Below are positions 31,514 to 39,474 of a stretch of 64,000 nucleotides of DNA, piece after piece. The translations under genes and the position numbers were made by a program. The notes beneath the pieces were generated by a model. The model saw only the letters and a list, made by a program, of their open reading frames with translations. It had not been told where the DNA came from and did not search any database. The stretch is from Oscillospiraceae bacterium. Its GTDB lineage: Bacteria; Bacillota; Clostridia; Oscillospirales; Oscillospiraceae. The DNA lies in the NCBI GenBank assembly GCA_910575695.1, contig CAJTGJ010000023.1, forward strand, positions 1 through 64,000, given 5' to 3'. The first letter of the stretch is position 1, and each line of letters starts with the position of its first letter.

Positions 31514-34339
31514 CTATAATCCGTATTTTTTCTTTAGATACTTGAAGAATTCATTTGCTTCCCTTATTGCAGCATTTGGCAGTGGATGTTCTACAAGATA
31601 CTTTGGGAGCTCCAATCCAGATGTGTTTTCATTCTTACGGCGAAAGACTACTTTCCTCTGCTCCAAATCAAGATGTTGGATTTCATAGCTCTGCGATTCC
31701 CAGCAAGCAGAAATTAGAGTGTCCTGTTGGAACGAGGCATCAAAAGACATCGTACCGGTTTCGTCGTCTATAGATACTTTGTCCGTCCAAAACGCTTCAC
31801 AGGTACTGGCTGCTGGGGGCAGTTCTTCTCCCAACAGTTTTTCAATCTCCTTGAAACGCAGTACAACAATGTTTTTTTTGCAAAGACGAAAATACTCACG
31901 CAGTCCATCATACGGCTGCTTCAAAACGGAAATTGGTGCAGATACCTTTTCAAGTTTTTCAAGAACTGGCACAGGGTCTGCTTCTGCTTCATTCTGAATA
32001 AACCCAGCACAGGCCGCATGGACATAAGCGTATTTCAAACTCTTGCTTGGGGCCTTTGGGTTTACCTCAACTAAAGTGATATCCTGATCCGTCAGCATAC
32101 GCCGTTCGCAGTAAAAGCACCGGCCCTCTTGCCTTGTCCAGATGCCTTTTCGCTCTACGCCGCTTACTTTTTGATTATCACGCCTGCGCTTCAGTTGCTC
32201 ATAGTAGGCAATATCCAAGTATGGCTGATAACCTGTCTTGATTGGAATATGCTGGGCAACGTTCATGTCAGAAAGAAAAATAACAGAGCGAGTTGGCGTA
32301 TCCGGCAGGGCAAAAACGTGACGCTTCTGAGAATCTGTTATCCAATACTTATTTACCAAGTGACCCATCTGACGGGCAGGATGAAGTTTCCTCACCTTTT
32401 CCAGCAAAAAGGTTTGAACACTGCTGTCAATGGTACGAAATGCCTCCCGCGCATCAGTTACACGATGATAGTTTCCCCATCCCGCTAACTTGCGGTTTAA
32501 TCCGTCAATCAGCTTTAGCTGTGATCCCTTAAAAGTAGAGATATAGCGATACAGCCGCGCTTGAAAATTATCTATTGCCCTTTCTGACGGTTCAGATACC
32601 AACAGAGTGCCATGATACTTTCGCTGATACCACCGGGATAAAAATTCAAATCCATCCTCAATATCCACAATACCGCTTTTGCTCCAATTCAATTCGAGGC
32701 CGCGTATAGCGAGAAACTCCTGTATGGTCTCCATAATGGCCTGGGCAGATTCCTTGGTTCTTGCCGTAAAAATTACGTCATCGGCGAATCGTACCATGCT
32801 ACCATCGCCATAATCTATTTCTCCACTGCCATAAAGCTGATCAAACACGGCATACTGCAGCCCATCCAAGGTCATATTTCCCAAAATGGGCGACAAGGAG
32901 GCTCCTTGTGAAATCCCATATTCCAGAGGCGGAAACAACTCCCCATCGTATATCGAACCAGCGGTAAGCGTTTCTGCCAGAACTTTTTTATCAAGCGGAA
33001 TATTCCTTATGAGCCAGTCGTGGGATATTCTGTCATAGCACTTTCGTACATCAGCCTGGACGACAAACTGCGGCGCTCTGTCGCCGCTGAAATTCCGCTG
33101 AACGTATGAATGTGCATCGAAAATAGAGCGGCCTTTCCGAAATGCGTAGGATTGCCTGTCACCAGATGACTCTGCAACCGGATCAACAGAATATGCGTAA
33201 AGGACTTGCATCGCTTTGTCATAACAGACTGGAATATTGATTCCCCGCTCCTTTCCGTCTGCGTTTATGATGATCTTTCGATACGGTTTTGCATGATACC
33301 CCTTCGAGGTAAGAGAAAGAGCAGCTTCCATCTTTTCTGCGTCCGTTGTCCACTTCAAGCCGTCAATTCCGGGTTCAGAATCCTCTTTCACTACATGGCG
33401 GACTGCCAGGGCTTTTGCCCATCTGGAACGCACCAGCATCTTTTGGACTTCTGTAACCTCGGTCATATTTCTGGCATATGTCAGCCGGGAAATGCTTTGC
33501 TGATATTTCAACAGCTCCCGTTCCGCACGGTTCCAGTCCATCTCTCGCCACTCTTGCGCTAATTCATTTTTTGACGTAATTCTTTGTGGTGCGCGATCCA
33601 AAATTGTCAGTTCAATCGGGCAGTGGTCGGAACCGAGTACGTCCGTTAAGTGCTGGACATCGCAGACATCACCAACGATGTCCTTTGTGACAAGAAAGTA
33701 GTCCAGCCGCCAGCCTCGGTTTTCCAACCGCTTATTTAAGCGGTTCGACCACCATGTATAAGCTCCCGCCCTTTTGGGATACCACTTGCGAAAAACGTCA
33801 ATGAAGCCGGCCTCCAGCAAGGCCTCGAATCCTTCCCTCTCTTCTGAACGAAATCCTGGAGGGTTTTCTTCATTGCGTAGATTTTCCGGGTAGATGTCGA
33901 TGTAATCCCGCGCAACATTGACATCGCCGCATAGGATGATCGGCTTGGACAACTGTCGAAGATAAAGCAGCAGTTCCGAATCCCACTCTGTTCGATATTC
34001 CAGCCGGTCTAAACTATGTTGTGAATTGGGAAAGTACGCATTTACCAGAAAAAACCGAGGGTATTCCAACGTTATCAACCGACCCTCATTATCAAATTTT
34101 TCAACACCAAAGCCATAGCGGACAGAGATTGGAGCAATTCTTGACAGCGTTAGAGTCCCAGAGTAGCCAGAACGTTTTGCCGGGTTCCAATACGCATGAA
34201 ATCCCGACAATTCAAAATCTGCCATACCTTTCGTTTCCTGGAGACAAATCACATCGGCATCTGTTTTTTCAAAGAAGCGTAACGAATTATTCTTTATGTA
34301 AGCTCGCAATCCATTGACATTCCAAGAAATGATTTTCAT
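31514..34339 (-). CDS. exonuclease III - reverse transcriptase - maturase-like fusion protein
   Basis: 941 aa, ATG 34339 with TGGAGG 7 bases upstream. Residues 1-250 are a complete ExoIII/AP-endonuclease domain: Asn7 (SWNVNG), Glu35 (LQET), Tyr102 (NAYFPNSQ), Asp139/Asn141 (GDVNVA), Asp213 (WRLDYF), Asp238-His239 (GSDHCP). Residues ~300-575 are a group-II-intron-like RT: motif A QADVRKCYDRI (Asp430), motif B SQGASLSPILGN, motif C FADD (518-521). Residues 585-665 resemble the maturase X domain (LAGWGNYHRV near 618). Residues 735-780 keep CFYC and HAAC of an HNH zinc finger but lack its catalytic His. The last ~160 residues are unrecognised. Combining an AP-endonuclease and RT recalls LINE elements. 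Confidence 0.9.
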   Translation of the reverse strand: MKIISWNVNGLRAYIKNNSLRFFEKTDADVICLQETKGMADFELSGFHAYWNPAKRSGYSGTLTLSRIAPISVRYGFGVEKFDNEGRLITLEYPRFFLVNAYFPNSQHSLDRLEYRTEWDSELLLYLRQLSKPIILCGDVNVARDYIDIYPENLRNEENPPGFRSEEREGFEALLEAGFIDVFRKWYPKRAGAYTWWSNRLNKRLENRGWRLDYFLVTKDIVGDVCDVQHLTDVLGSDHCPIELTILDRAPQRITSKNELAQEWREMDWNRAERELLKYQQSISRLTYARNMTEVTEVQKMLVRSRWAKALAVRHVVKEDSEPGIDGLKWTTDAEKMEAALSLTSKGYHAKPYRKIIINADGKERGINIPVCYDKAMQVLYAYSVDPVAESSGDRQSYAFRKGRSIFDAHSYVQRNFSGDRAPQFVVQADVRKCYDRISHDWLIRNIPLDKKVLAETLTAGSIYDGELFPPLEYGISQGASLSPILGNMTLDGLQYAVFDQLYGSGEIDYGDGSMVRFADDVIFTARTKESAQAIMETIQEFLAIRGLELNWSKSGIVDIEDGFEFLSRWYQRKYHGTLLVSEPSERAIDNFQARLYRYISTFKGSQLKLIDGLNRKLAGWGNYHRVTDAREAFRTIDSSVQTFLLEKVRKLHPARQMGHLVNKYWITDSQKRHVFALPDTPTRSVIFLSDMNVAQHIPIKTGYQPYLDIAYYEQLKRRRDNQKVSGVERKGIWTRQEGRCFYCERRMLTDQDITLVEVNPKAPSKSLKYAYVHAACAGFIQNEAEADPVPVLEKLEKVSAPISVLKQPYDGLREYFRLCKKNIVVLRFKEIEKLLGEELPPAASTCEAFWTDKVSIDDETGTMSFDASFQQDTLISACWESQSYEIQHLDLEQRKVVFRRKNENTSGLELPKYLVEHPLPNAAIREANEFFKYLKKKYGL

Positions 34340-34393
34340 GGCGATACCTCCATCTGCTATCTCATGTATGTCAATCCCTTGATTTTTTACCTA

Positions 34394-34421
34394 ATTATAG
34401 CACAGGTGAATTTATTGCCAA
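34394..34421 (-). promoter_or_regulatory. promoter of the ExoIII-RT gene
   Basis: TTGGCA (34416-34421) and TATAAT (34394-34399) with a 16-base spacer give a leader of about 50 bases. That leader has no room for a group II intron 5' domain or a retron msr/msd. Confidence 0.6.
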
Positions 34422-34446
34422 ACATCGTACAGTCATCAAACACTTT

Positions 34447-34923
34447 TCAGATTGCAAGGTTAATAATTCTCAACCCCCTTTTCCGGGCATAATTCACAGT
34501 ATATGCTGTGCCACCCTCCGATTTCGTCATATAGCAAATACAGGTTCCGCTATGGTCTACCAAATGCCGGTTCCGTTTGAACATACAACCACGGGTATAC
34601 TCTTGGGAGGTATACACAATCTTGTTAGCCTGAGCTTTAATCTCCTCGTAGATTTCCTGATCCTGGCGGCTCCACTTTTGAGCCTGAGAGAGACAGGGGA
34701 GGATGAGGATTAGTTTGAGCTGTGGAAGTTCCCGCCGCAGTCTGAGAACCACCCTTGCTGAAATCGTATCCCAGCCCAAGGCCCCACCCGCCCCATAGTA
34801 AACAATTTTTTGCTCTACCAGCGTTCGGAGCAAAGTCTCTATCTTCTCTTCCAGAATCGGAATTTGTTCTTGTGGGATGTCCCTGTGACCTGTAAAGCAG
34901 CAGGTCATATCTCGCATTGTCAT
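34447..34923 (-). CDS. SLOG-family DUF1273 protein
   Basis: 158 aa. ATG 34923 has TGGAGG 5 bases upstream. CCFTGHRDIPQEQIP at the start, YYGAGGALGWDTISARVVLR near 60, LILILPCLSQAQKW near 85, CMFKRNRHLVDHSGTCIC near 120 and KSEGGTAYTVNYARKRGL near 140 fit DUF1273, a Rossmann-like SLOG domain related to DprA and LOG. Members are common in Firmicutes phages and ICEs. They may bind a nucleotide-derived ligand. Divergent from the XRE regulator, with which it shares an operator-like repeat. Confidence 0.8.
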   Translation of the reverse strand: MTMRDMTCCFTGHRDIPQEQIPILEEKIETLLRTLVEQKIVYYGAGGALGWDTISARVVLRLRRELPQLKLILILPCLSQAQKWSRQDQEIYEEIKAQANKIVYTSQEYTRGCMFKRNRHLVDHSGTCICYMTKSEGGTAYTVNYARKRGLRIINLAI

Positions 34924-34957
34924 AGCCGCCTCCATCAAGTTATAGAAAATCTTTCTC

Positions 34958-35047
34958 ATTATACCACCATAGGGGAATAATAGCCACTATGAGGGATTAC
35001 AAAAACCATGATTTCGCTATAATCTTCCCCTATAAGGGAGGTGGTAC
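34958..35047. promoter_or_regulatory. divergent promoters inside a long interrupted inverted repeat
   Basis: TACCACC/GGTGGTA, ATAGGGGAA/TTCCCCTAT and ATAGC/GCTAT, between 34962-34984 and 35016-35047, form matching arms. A leftward -10 (TATAAT, 34958-34963) and a rightward -10 (TATAAT, 35018-35023) lie in or next to the arms. Probably bound by the XRE protein to control itself and DUF1273. Confidence 0.55.
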
Positions 35048-35051
35048 GATT

Positions 35052-35393
35052 ATGGAGAATCCCAAAACGAAAAACGATGTTCTTGTCCAGATTGGCCGAC
35101 GTCTTGTAAAAACGCGCACAGAACGAGGCTACACCCAAGAACAACTGGCAAATATGACCGGGCTTTCCATCAAAATGATTTCCGCCGCCGAGAATGGACA
35201 TAAGGCCATGAGGCCAGAGAATATTATAAAAATATGCGACAGTCTTTCCGTTTCAGCAGATTTCCTCCTGCGCGGGGAATCCCCATTTCTCGGCACTGTG
35301 ATGGAACGTGAAAAAATCAGTGGCCTGACGCCCAAGCAGCGAGAAGCGCTTTCAAAAATCATCGCAGATTTTCTCTTTGCGTTTGAAGCATGA
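35052..35393 (+). CDS. XRE-family HTH regulator
   Basis: 113 aa, ATG 35052 with AAGGGAGGTGG about 8 bases upstream. Residues 12-70 are the helix-turn-helix (LVKTRTERGYTQEQLANMTG, then LSIKMISAAENGHKAMRPEN) and VSADFLLRGESP, typical of Firmicutes element regulators. C-terminus is a short helix (LTPKQREALSKIIADFLF). It lies between the RT locus and the rightward replication operon and may control the promoter at 35537 as well as its own. Confidence 0.85.
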   Translation: MENPKTKNDVLVQIGRRLVKTRTERGYTQEQLANMTGLSIKMISAAENGHKAMRPENIIKICDSLSVSADFLLRGESPFLGTVMEREKISGLTPKQREALSKIIADFLFAFEA

Positions 35394-35411
35394 AACCCTG
35401 TATAGCCATGT

Positions 35412-35449
35412 AAGCGGCGGCCAGACGTTTTATCGTCTGACCGCCGCTT
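35412..35449. terminator. 16-bp hairpin after the XRE gene
   Basis: AAGCGGCGGCCAGACG (35412-35427) pairs with 35434-35449 with one mismatch around a 6-base loop. No U-run; it may still end transcription or mark an RNA end. Confidence 0.5.
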
Positions 35450-35523
35450 ATGCCAGGAGCTTTCATTACATAGATGAGTTTCTTGGAATTTTCGATATAT
35501 TCGACAAGAATATACAAAATGTG

Positions 35524-35565
35524 CGAATAATATTCGTTGACATCCACTATATTTTGTGGTATGGT
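35524..35565 (+). promoter_or_regulatory. main rightward promoter with palindromic operator
   Basis: TTGACA (35537-35542), 17-base spacer, TATGGT (35560-35565). The perfect palindrome CGAATAATATTCG (35524-35536) abuts the -35 and a related TCGATATATTCGA lies at 35492-35504, suggesting control by a dimeric repressor. Confidence 0.65.
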
Positions 35566-35571
35566 TAGTGT

Positions 35572-35832
35572 GTAATTGATTGTTTGTGCGTTCCTCACTG
35601 AAAGCGTGAGGCTGGGCCAGTGGTCTGGGAACGGGAGGCACCCGTATTGCACACGTTGTTAGGGTTGTACGTTATGCCGGCAGGGCCGTTGCGCGGATAG
35701 GCGGACGGTTGCCGGTGGATATTATGGGGGTAGTCTGCCCCAACGCCTTTGAGCGGGAATGACAGGGGCTCTCCACATGGGGGAGCAAAAGCGGTCTTGG
35801 AACTGCAAGTCTGTCATTCCCGCTCTTTTTTT
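35572..35832 (+). ncRNA. structured untranslated RNA leader with terminator
   Basis: From the promoter start to a strong terminator there is no ribosome site and open frames are poor, but several stems can form: CCTCAC/GTGAGG, CGGG/CCCG, CCGGCA plus CCGT paired with ACGG and TGCCGG about 35680-35720, and GGG/CCC at 35726-35740. It ends with AGCGGGAATGACAG (35752-35765) paired to 35811-35824 followed by seven T. About 260 nt. It may be a stand-alone small RNA or an attenuator/riboswitch-like leader for the replication operon. I do not recognise a named RNA family. Confidence 0.6.
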
Positions 35833-35889
35833 ATGCTCAAAAGCCGAAAGGTTTTGAGATATATTCATTTTTTGAAAGGAGCACATGAC

Positions 35890-36072
35890 ATGACAAAGAA
35901 GTGGAAACACAAGAAGCACTCCAAGCCCCGCAGTGGGCCTGCCAGAGGTAAGTACCGCCAGATGTGGAAAGTGCAGATCAGGGACATGATTCCCGGAGAG
36001 GAGGAAACGCAGTGTGAACAAGTCGTACCAGCCTTTGGTGCTGGCGGATACCGCGAATCTCGCGCGGCCTGA
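35890..36072 (+). CDS. small basic protein
   Basis: 60 aa, ATG 35890 with AAAGGAG upstream. It begins TKKWKHKKHSKPRSGPARGK and is very Lys/Arg-rich, so it probably binds nucleic acid. The YqaJ gene starts inside its last 20 codons, so translation is coupled. No family recognised. Confidence 0.5.
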   Translation: MTKKWKHKKHSKPRSGPARGKYRQMWKVQIRDMIPGEEETQCEQVVPAFGAGGYRESRAA

Positions 36073-37048
36073 TTGGCTGGCGCTGCGGCGGCAAGGTCTC
36101 GGCGGCAGCGATGCGGCGGCAGTCCTGGGTATCTCGCCCTTTCGGACGGCCCGGGATCTGTACTATGACAAGCTGGGTGTCGTTACGGCGGACGATCAGG
36201 CCAACTGGGTCGCACTGGAGGTCGGCAATCTGCTAGAACCCTTGGTGGCCCGTATCTTTGAGGAAAAGACCGGCCTGAAAGTCTATCAGCGGAAATGTAT
36301 GTTCCAGCACCCGCGTCATCCCTTTATGCTGGCGGATCTGGACTATCTGGTAGATTTGCCGGATGGAACCACCGCCATCGTGGAAATCAAGACCACCAAC
36401 TATAACGCGAAGGACAAATGGTGGTACAACGGGGAAGAAATCGTGCCGGTGTACTACGAAACCCAGGGCCGTCACTACATGGCCGTCATGAATTTGGATC
36501 GAGTCTATTACTGCTGTCTTTATGGAAACAACGAGGACGAGGCTATTATCCGGCATATTGATCGGGATATGCCCTACGAGATGGAGCTAATCGCGCTGGA
36601 ATACGACTTTTGGCACGAAAATGTGTTGGCGCGTGTTCCGCCTCCCTATACGGAGGACGGCGACCTCATTCTGGAGAGCTTGCGAAGAGCATTAGGCCCA
36701 TCGGATGCAGACGCACCCCCGGTAGAGTTTTCAAAAACACAGTCCGAGCGAATTGCACGGTATCTAAGCCTTCAAGAGGAAAAGAGAAAGCACGATAGTG
36801 ACACAAAAGCGGTCGATGAAGAAATGCAGCGGCTGAAAGCCCTCATCGTAGCCGACATGGGTCACAGTCTCACCGCAATTTGTGAAGACGGTTGCACCGT
36901 GAGCTGGAAGCCGGTTCGCAAGGTTGGAATATCCAAGCACGACTTAGAGCGGCTGAAAGAGGTGCATCCCGAAATTTATGCGGAATACGCAACGGTCTCC
37001 GAGAGCCGACGCTTCAATATCAAGCTGCCCAAACCGGAGGCTGCGTAA
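36014..37048 (+). CDS. YqaJ-like phage recombinase/exonuclease
   Basis: 344 aa, GTG 36014 with GAGAGGAGG 7 bases upstream. LRRQGLGGSDAAAVLGISPF near 25, EVGNLLEPLVARIF near 66, ADLDYLVDLPDGTTAIVEIK near 108 (Asp and ExK ligands), TQGRHYMAVMNLDR near 150: the lambda-exonuclease-type PD-(D/E)XK fold. It degrades duplex ends 5'-3' to expose single strands for annealing. The C-terminal 100 residues are helical and may contact a partner such as the 39.5 kb protein. Confidence 0.9.
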   Translation: MNKSYQPLVLADTANLARPDWLALRRQGLGGSDAAAVLGISPFRTARDLYYDKLGVVTADDQANWVALEVGNLLEPLVARIFEEKTGLKVYQRKCMFQHPRHPFMLADLDYLVDLPDGTTAIVEIKTTNYNAKDKWWYNGEEIVPVYYETQGRHYMAVMNLDRVYYCCLYGNNEDEAIIRHIDRDMPYEMELIALEYDFWHENVLARVPPPYTEDGDLILESLRRALGPSDADAPPVEFSKTQSERIARYLSLQEEKRKHDSDTKAVDEEMQRLKALIVADMGHSLTAICEDGCTVSWKPVRKVGISKHDLERLKEVHPEIYAEYATVSESRRFNIKLPKPEAA

Positions 37049-37069
37049 AAGCGACAGGAGGAACGCTAT

Positions 37070-39346
37070 ATGAGTATCGTAGCGGCGTTTGATAGAACGC
37101 TGTTCAGTAACCCCGCCAGCCGTTACGTCGTTCTGCGGCTGAAAACGGCTGACATTATGATCCCCCAGGAGGCCCGGAGTCCCTACCACTATAGCGATAA
37201 CCTGATCCGCTTTACCGCTGTGGGTTATGACCTGCCCCAGACGGACGCGGTGAAGATGGAGTTGGAGGGAACCTGGGTCAAAGGAAAATACGGCTGCCAG
37301 CTGCAGGTAGAGCGTTGGCATGAAATCGTCCCGCCGACCATCGAGGGCATCCGCGGCTATCTTGTCTCCGGTCTTTTGAAAGGCATCGGAGAGAAGACAG
37401 CGGACGCTATTGTGGCACGCTTTGGCGTAGACGCTTTGAATGTGCTGGAAAAGCACCCTGAGCGTCTGCTGGAGATCCGCGGTATCACGGAGGAACGGCT
37501 TGAGGAAATCAAGACCGGCTACGCCGAAAGCAAGACCATGCGGGAACTGATGACCCTGCTGGCCCCGTTCAAGGTAACCCCTGCCACAGCCATGAAAATC
37601 TATCAGCACTTTGGAAGCGTTGGCGTTGAACTTTTGCGAAAAAGTCCGTACCGCCTGTGCCAGGTCCCTGGTTTTGGCTTCAAGCGCGTGGACGCCATCG
37701 TACAGAAGTCCGGCGGCGACCTTCAGGACCCCATGCGGATACAAGGCGCCCTGTTCTATGCGCTGGAGAAATCCCGCAGTGAGTGCGGCCATCTCTACAT
37801 GGAAGCGGCCCAGATGATGCGCTCGGCCATGCAGCTGCTCAATGAAAAGATCCCCACGCAGGAAGACCGGCTACAGCAAGCGCAGGTAGAGCGGGAATTG
37901 GAAGCCATGATCCTGACCAATGTAGTGGTATCCAATAAGGGGAACATCTACCTGCCTCATGTTTTTACTCAGGAGAATGAAACCGCCCACAAGGTTGTTC
38001 AGATGGCGCTGGAGGTTCCCCCTCCTGTAAACCTCTCCTCCGTGATGGAGCAGATCAAGGAAAAGTTGGGTATCTCTCTGTCCGGGCGGCAGGCGGAAGG
38101 TGTGCAGATGGTATTCCGCCATAATCTGTCTATCATCACTGGCGGACCCGGTACCGGAAAAAGTACCATTTTGAAAGCTGTGGTGGAGGCATACCGCCTG
38201 TTATATCCCAGGGGTACGATTTCCCTTGCGGCCCCTACGGGTAAGGCAAGCCGACGTATGGCGGAAACTACCGGCATCAACAACGCACAAACCATTCACA
38301 GCCTGCTTGGACTCCATGGAGAAGACAGCGGCTGGCGAAAAAAAGAGCCTCTGAAAACCGATCTGCTGATTGTGGACGAATGTTCCATGCTGGATATGTG
38401 GCTGGCGCATCAGTTGTTTTCCCGGCTGAGTCCCGGTACCAAAGTCCTGCTGGTAGGCGACGCCGATCAGTTAGAGAGCGTCGGTGCGGGCAATGTGTTT
38501 CAGGAGTTGATTGACAGCGGCCTTGTACCCGTGACGGTATTGGATGAGATCTTCCGTCAGGCCAAAGGGAGCCTTATTGCCTACAACGCCAGATTTATCA
38601 ACGAGGGTAACGGTGAGCTGTACTATGGCGCGGACTTTGCCTTTATCCGGGCGGAATCCCAGCCGGAGGTGGCCGAACTGATCCGCAGTCTGTATAAAAA
38701 GGAAGCGGCGACCACCGGCATCGGTCAGGTTCAGATCCTCTCCCCATTCCGTTCAGAGGGCGAGGCATCCTCGCAGGGAATGAATGAAGCCATCCGGGAT
38801 GAAATCAATCCGGCAGCGGAGAACAAGCCGGAGGTCATCCGCAGCGGAAGGCTGTTCCGGTTGAATGACCGGGTCATGCAGATCAGAAACAACTACGATA
38901 TTACGCTGCATGACAGCACCGGCAAGCAGGTATCCGCAGGCGTGTTCAACGGTGAAACCGGATACATCTCCAATATTCAATCCGGCACCGTCACCGTAAA
39001 TTACGATGGGCGCTATGCGGATTATCCGTTGGAAAGCGTGGATGAATTGGAATTGGCCTATGCCATGACCATCCATAAATCCCAGGGCAGCGAATGCGAT
39101 ACCGTTATCATCCCTATGCTGGCGGCGCACAAGATTCTTCTGACCCGCAATCTGCTCTATACCGCAGTGACCCGTGCCAAGCGCCGGGTGTTTCTGGTGG
39201 GCCAGAGAAAAGCTCTTTACATGGCTGTTGGCAAAACACGGAAGGGCAAACGCAATACCCTCCTGGCGGAGCGGATGCGGCTGTACCACCAATCCCTATC
39301 CGGCAAAACCGCCGCAGATAAACCGGCCATGCGCCGGGCAAGCTGA
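37070..39346 (+). CDS. recD2: RecD2-like SF1B DNA helicase
   Basis: 758 aa, normal RecD2 length. N-terminal OB-like region 1-90, helix-hairpin-helix repeats 95-230 (VSGLLKGIGEKTADAIVARF), then the motor: Walker A ITGGPGTGKSTIL near 355, Walker B LLIVDECSMLDMW near 433, VLLVGDADQLESV near 463, and motif V/VI AYAMTIHKSQGSECD near 663 with TAVTRAKRRVFLVG near 698. A 5'-3' helicase for replication repair or end processing. It directly follows the YqaJ nuclease (21-base gap), so they probably work as a recombination pair. Confidence 0.93.
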   Translation: MSIVAAFDRTLFSNPASRYVVLRLKTADIMIPQEARSPYHYSDNLIRFTAVGYDLPQTDAVKMELEGTWVKGKYGCQLQVERWHEIVPPTIEGIRGYLVSGLLKGIGEKTADAIVARFGVDALNVLEKHPERLLEIRGITEERLEEIKTGYAESKTMRELMTLLAPFKVTPATAMKIYQHFGSVGVELLRKSPYRLCQVPGFGFKRVDAIVQKSGGDLQDPMRIQGALFYALEKSRSECGHLYMEAAQMMRSAMQLLNEKIPTQEDRLQQAQVERELEAMILTNVVVSNKGNIYLPHVFTQENETAHKVVQMALEVPPPVNLSSVMEQIKEKLGISLSGRQAEGVQMVFRHNLSIITGGPGTGKSTILKAVVEAYRLLYPRGTISLAAPTGKASRRMAETTGINNAQTIHSLLGLHGEDSGWRKKEPLKTDLLIVDECSMLDMWLAHQLFSRLSPGTKVLLVGDADQLESVGAGNVFQELIDSGLVPVTVLDEIFRQAKGSLIAYNARFINEGNGELYYGADFAFIRAESQPEVAELIRSLYKKEAATTGIGQVQILSPFRSEGEASSQGMNEAIRDEINPAAENKPEVIRSGRLFRLNDRVMQIRNNYDITLHDSTGKQVSAGVFNGETGYISNIQSGTVTVNYDGRYADYPLESVDELELAYAMTIHKSQGSECDTVIIPMLAAHKILLTRNLLYTAVTRAKRRVFLVGQRKALYMAVGKTRKGKRNTLLAERMRLYHQSLSGKTAADKPAMRRAS

Positions 39347-39385
39347 ACGCCGCCTCCTACGGGCAGGCGTTAATTTCGGGGAGAT

Positions 39386-39418
39386 GCAGGCACCCAAAAG
39401 GATGCCGGCGTCTTTTTT
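39386..39418 (+). terminator. terminator-like hairpin after recD2
   Basis: GCAGGCACCC (39386-39395) and GGATGCCGGC (39400-39409) pair with two mismatches around AAAA; GTC then TTTTTT follow. It could partly separate recD2 from the next gene. Confidence 0.5.
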
Positions 39419-39474
39419 GTTGTCATTTGGCGGTTACGCCGCTATTTGAATTTATGTTGAAGGGAGCAAAACAC

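Noticed and set aside
31407..31688. Rightward reading frame starting with GGAGG and ATG opposite the RT gene's end
   Set aside because: Most of it is antisense to the RT C-terminus and the ribosome site is just one arm of the 19-bp inverted repeat.
30256..34339. Diversity-generating retroelement or retron
   Set aside because: No template/variable repeat pair and no msr/msd-like RNA; the RT keeps a maturase-like domain and FADD, unlike both classes.
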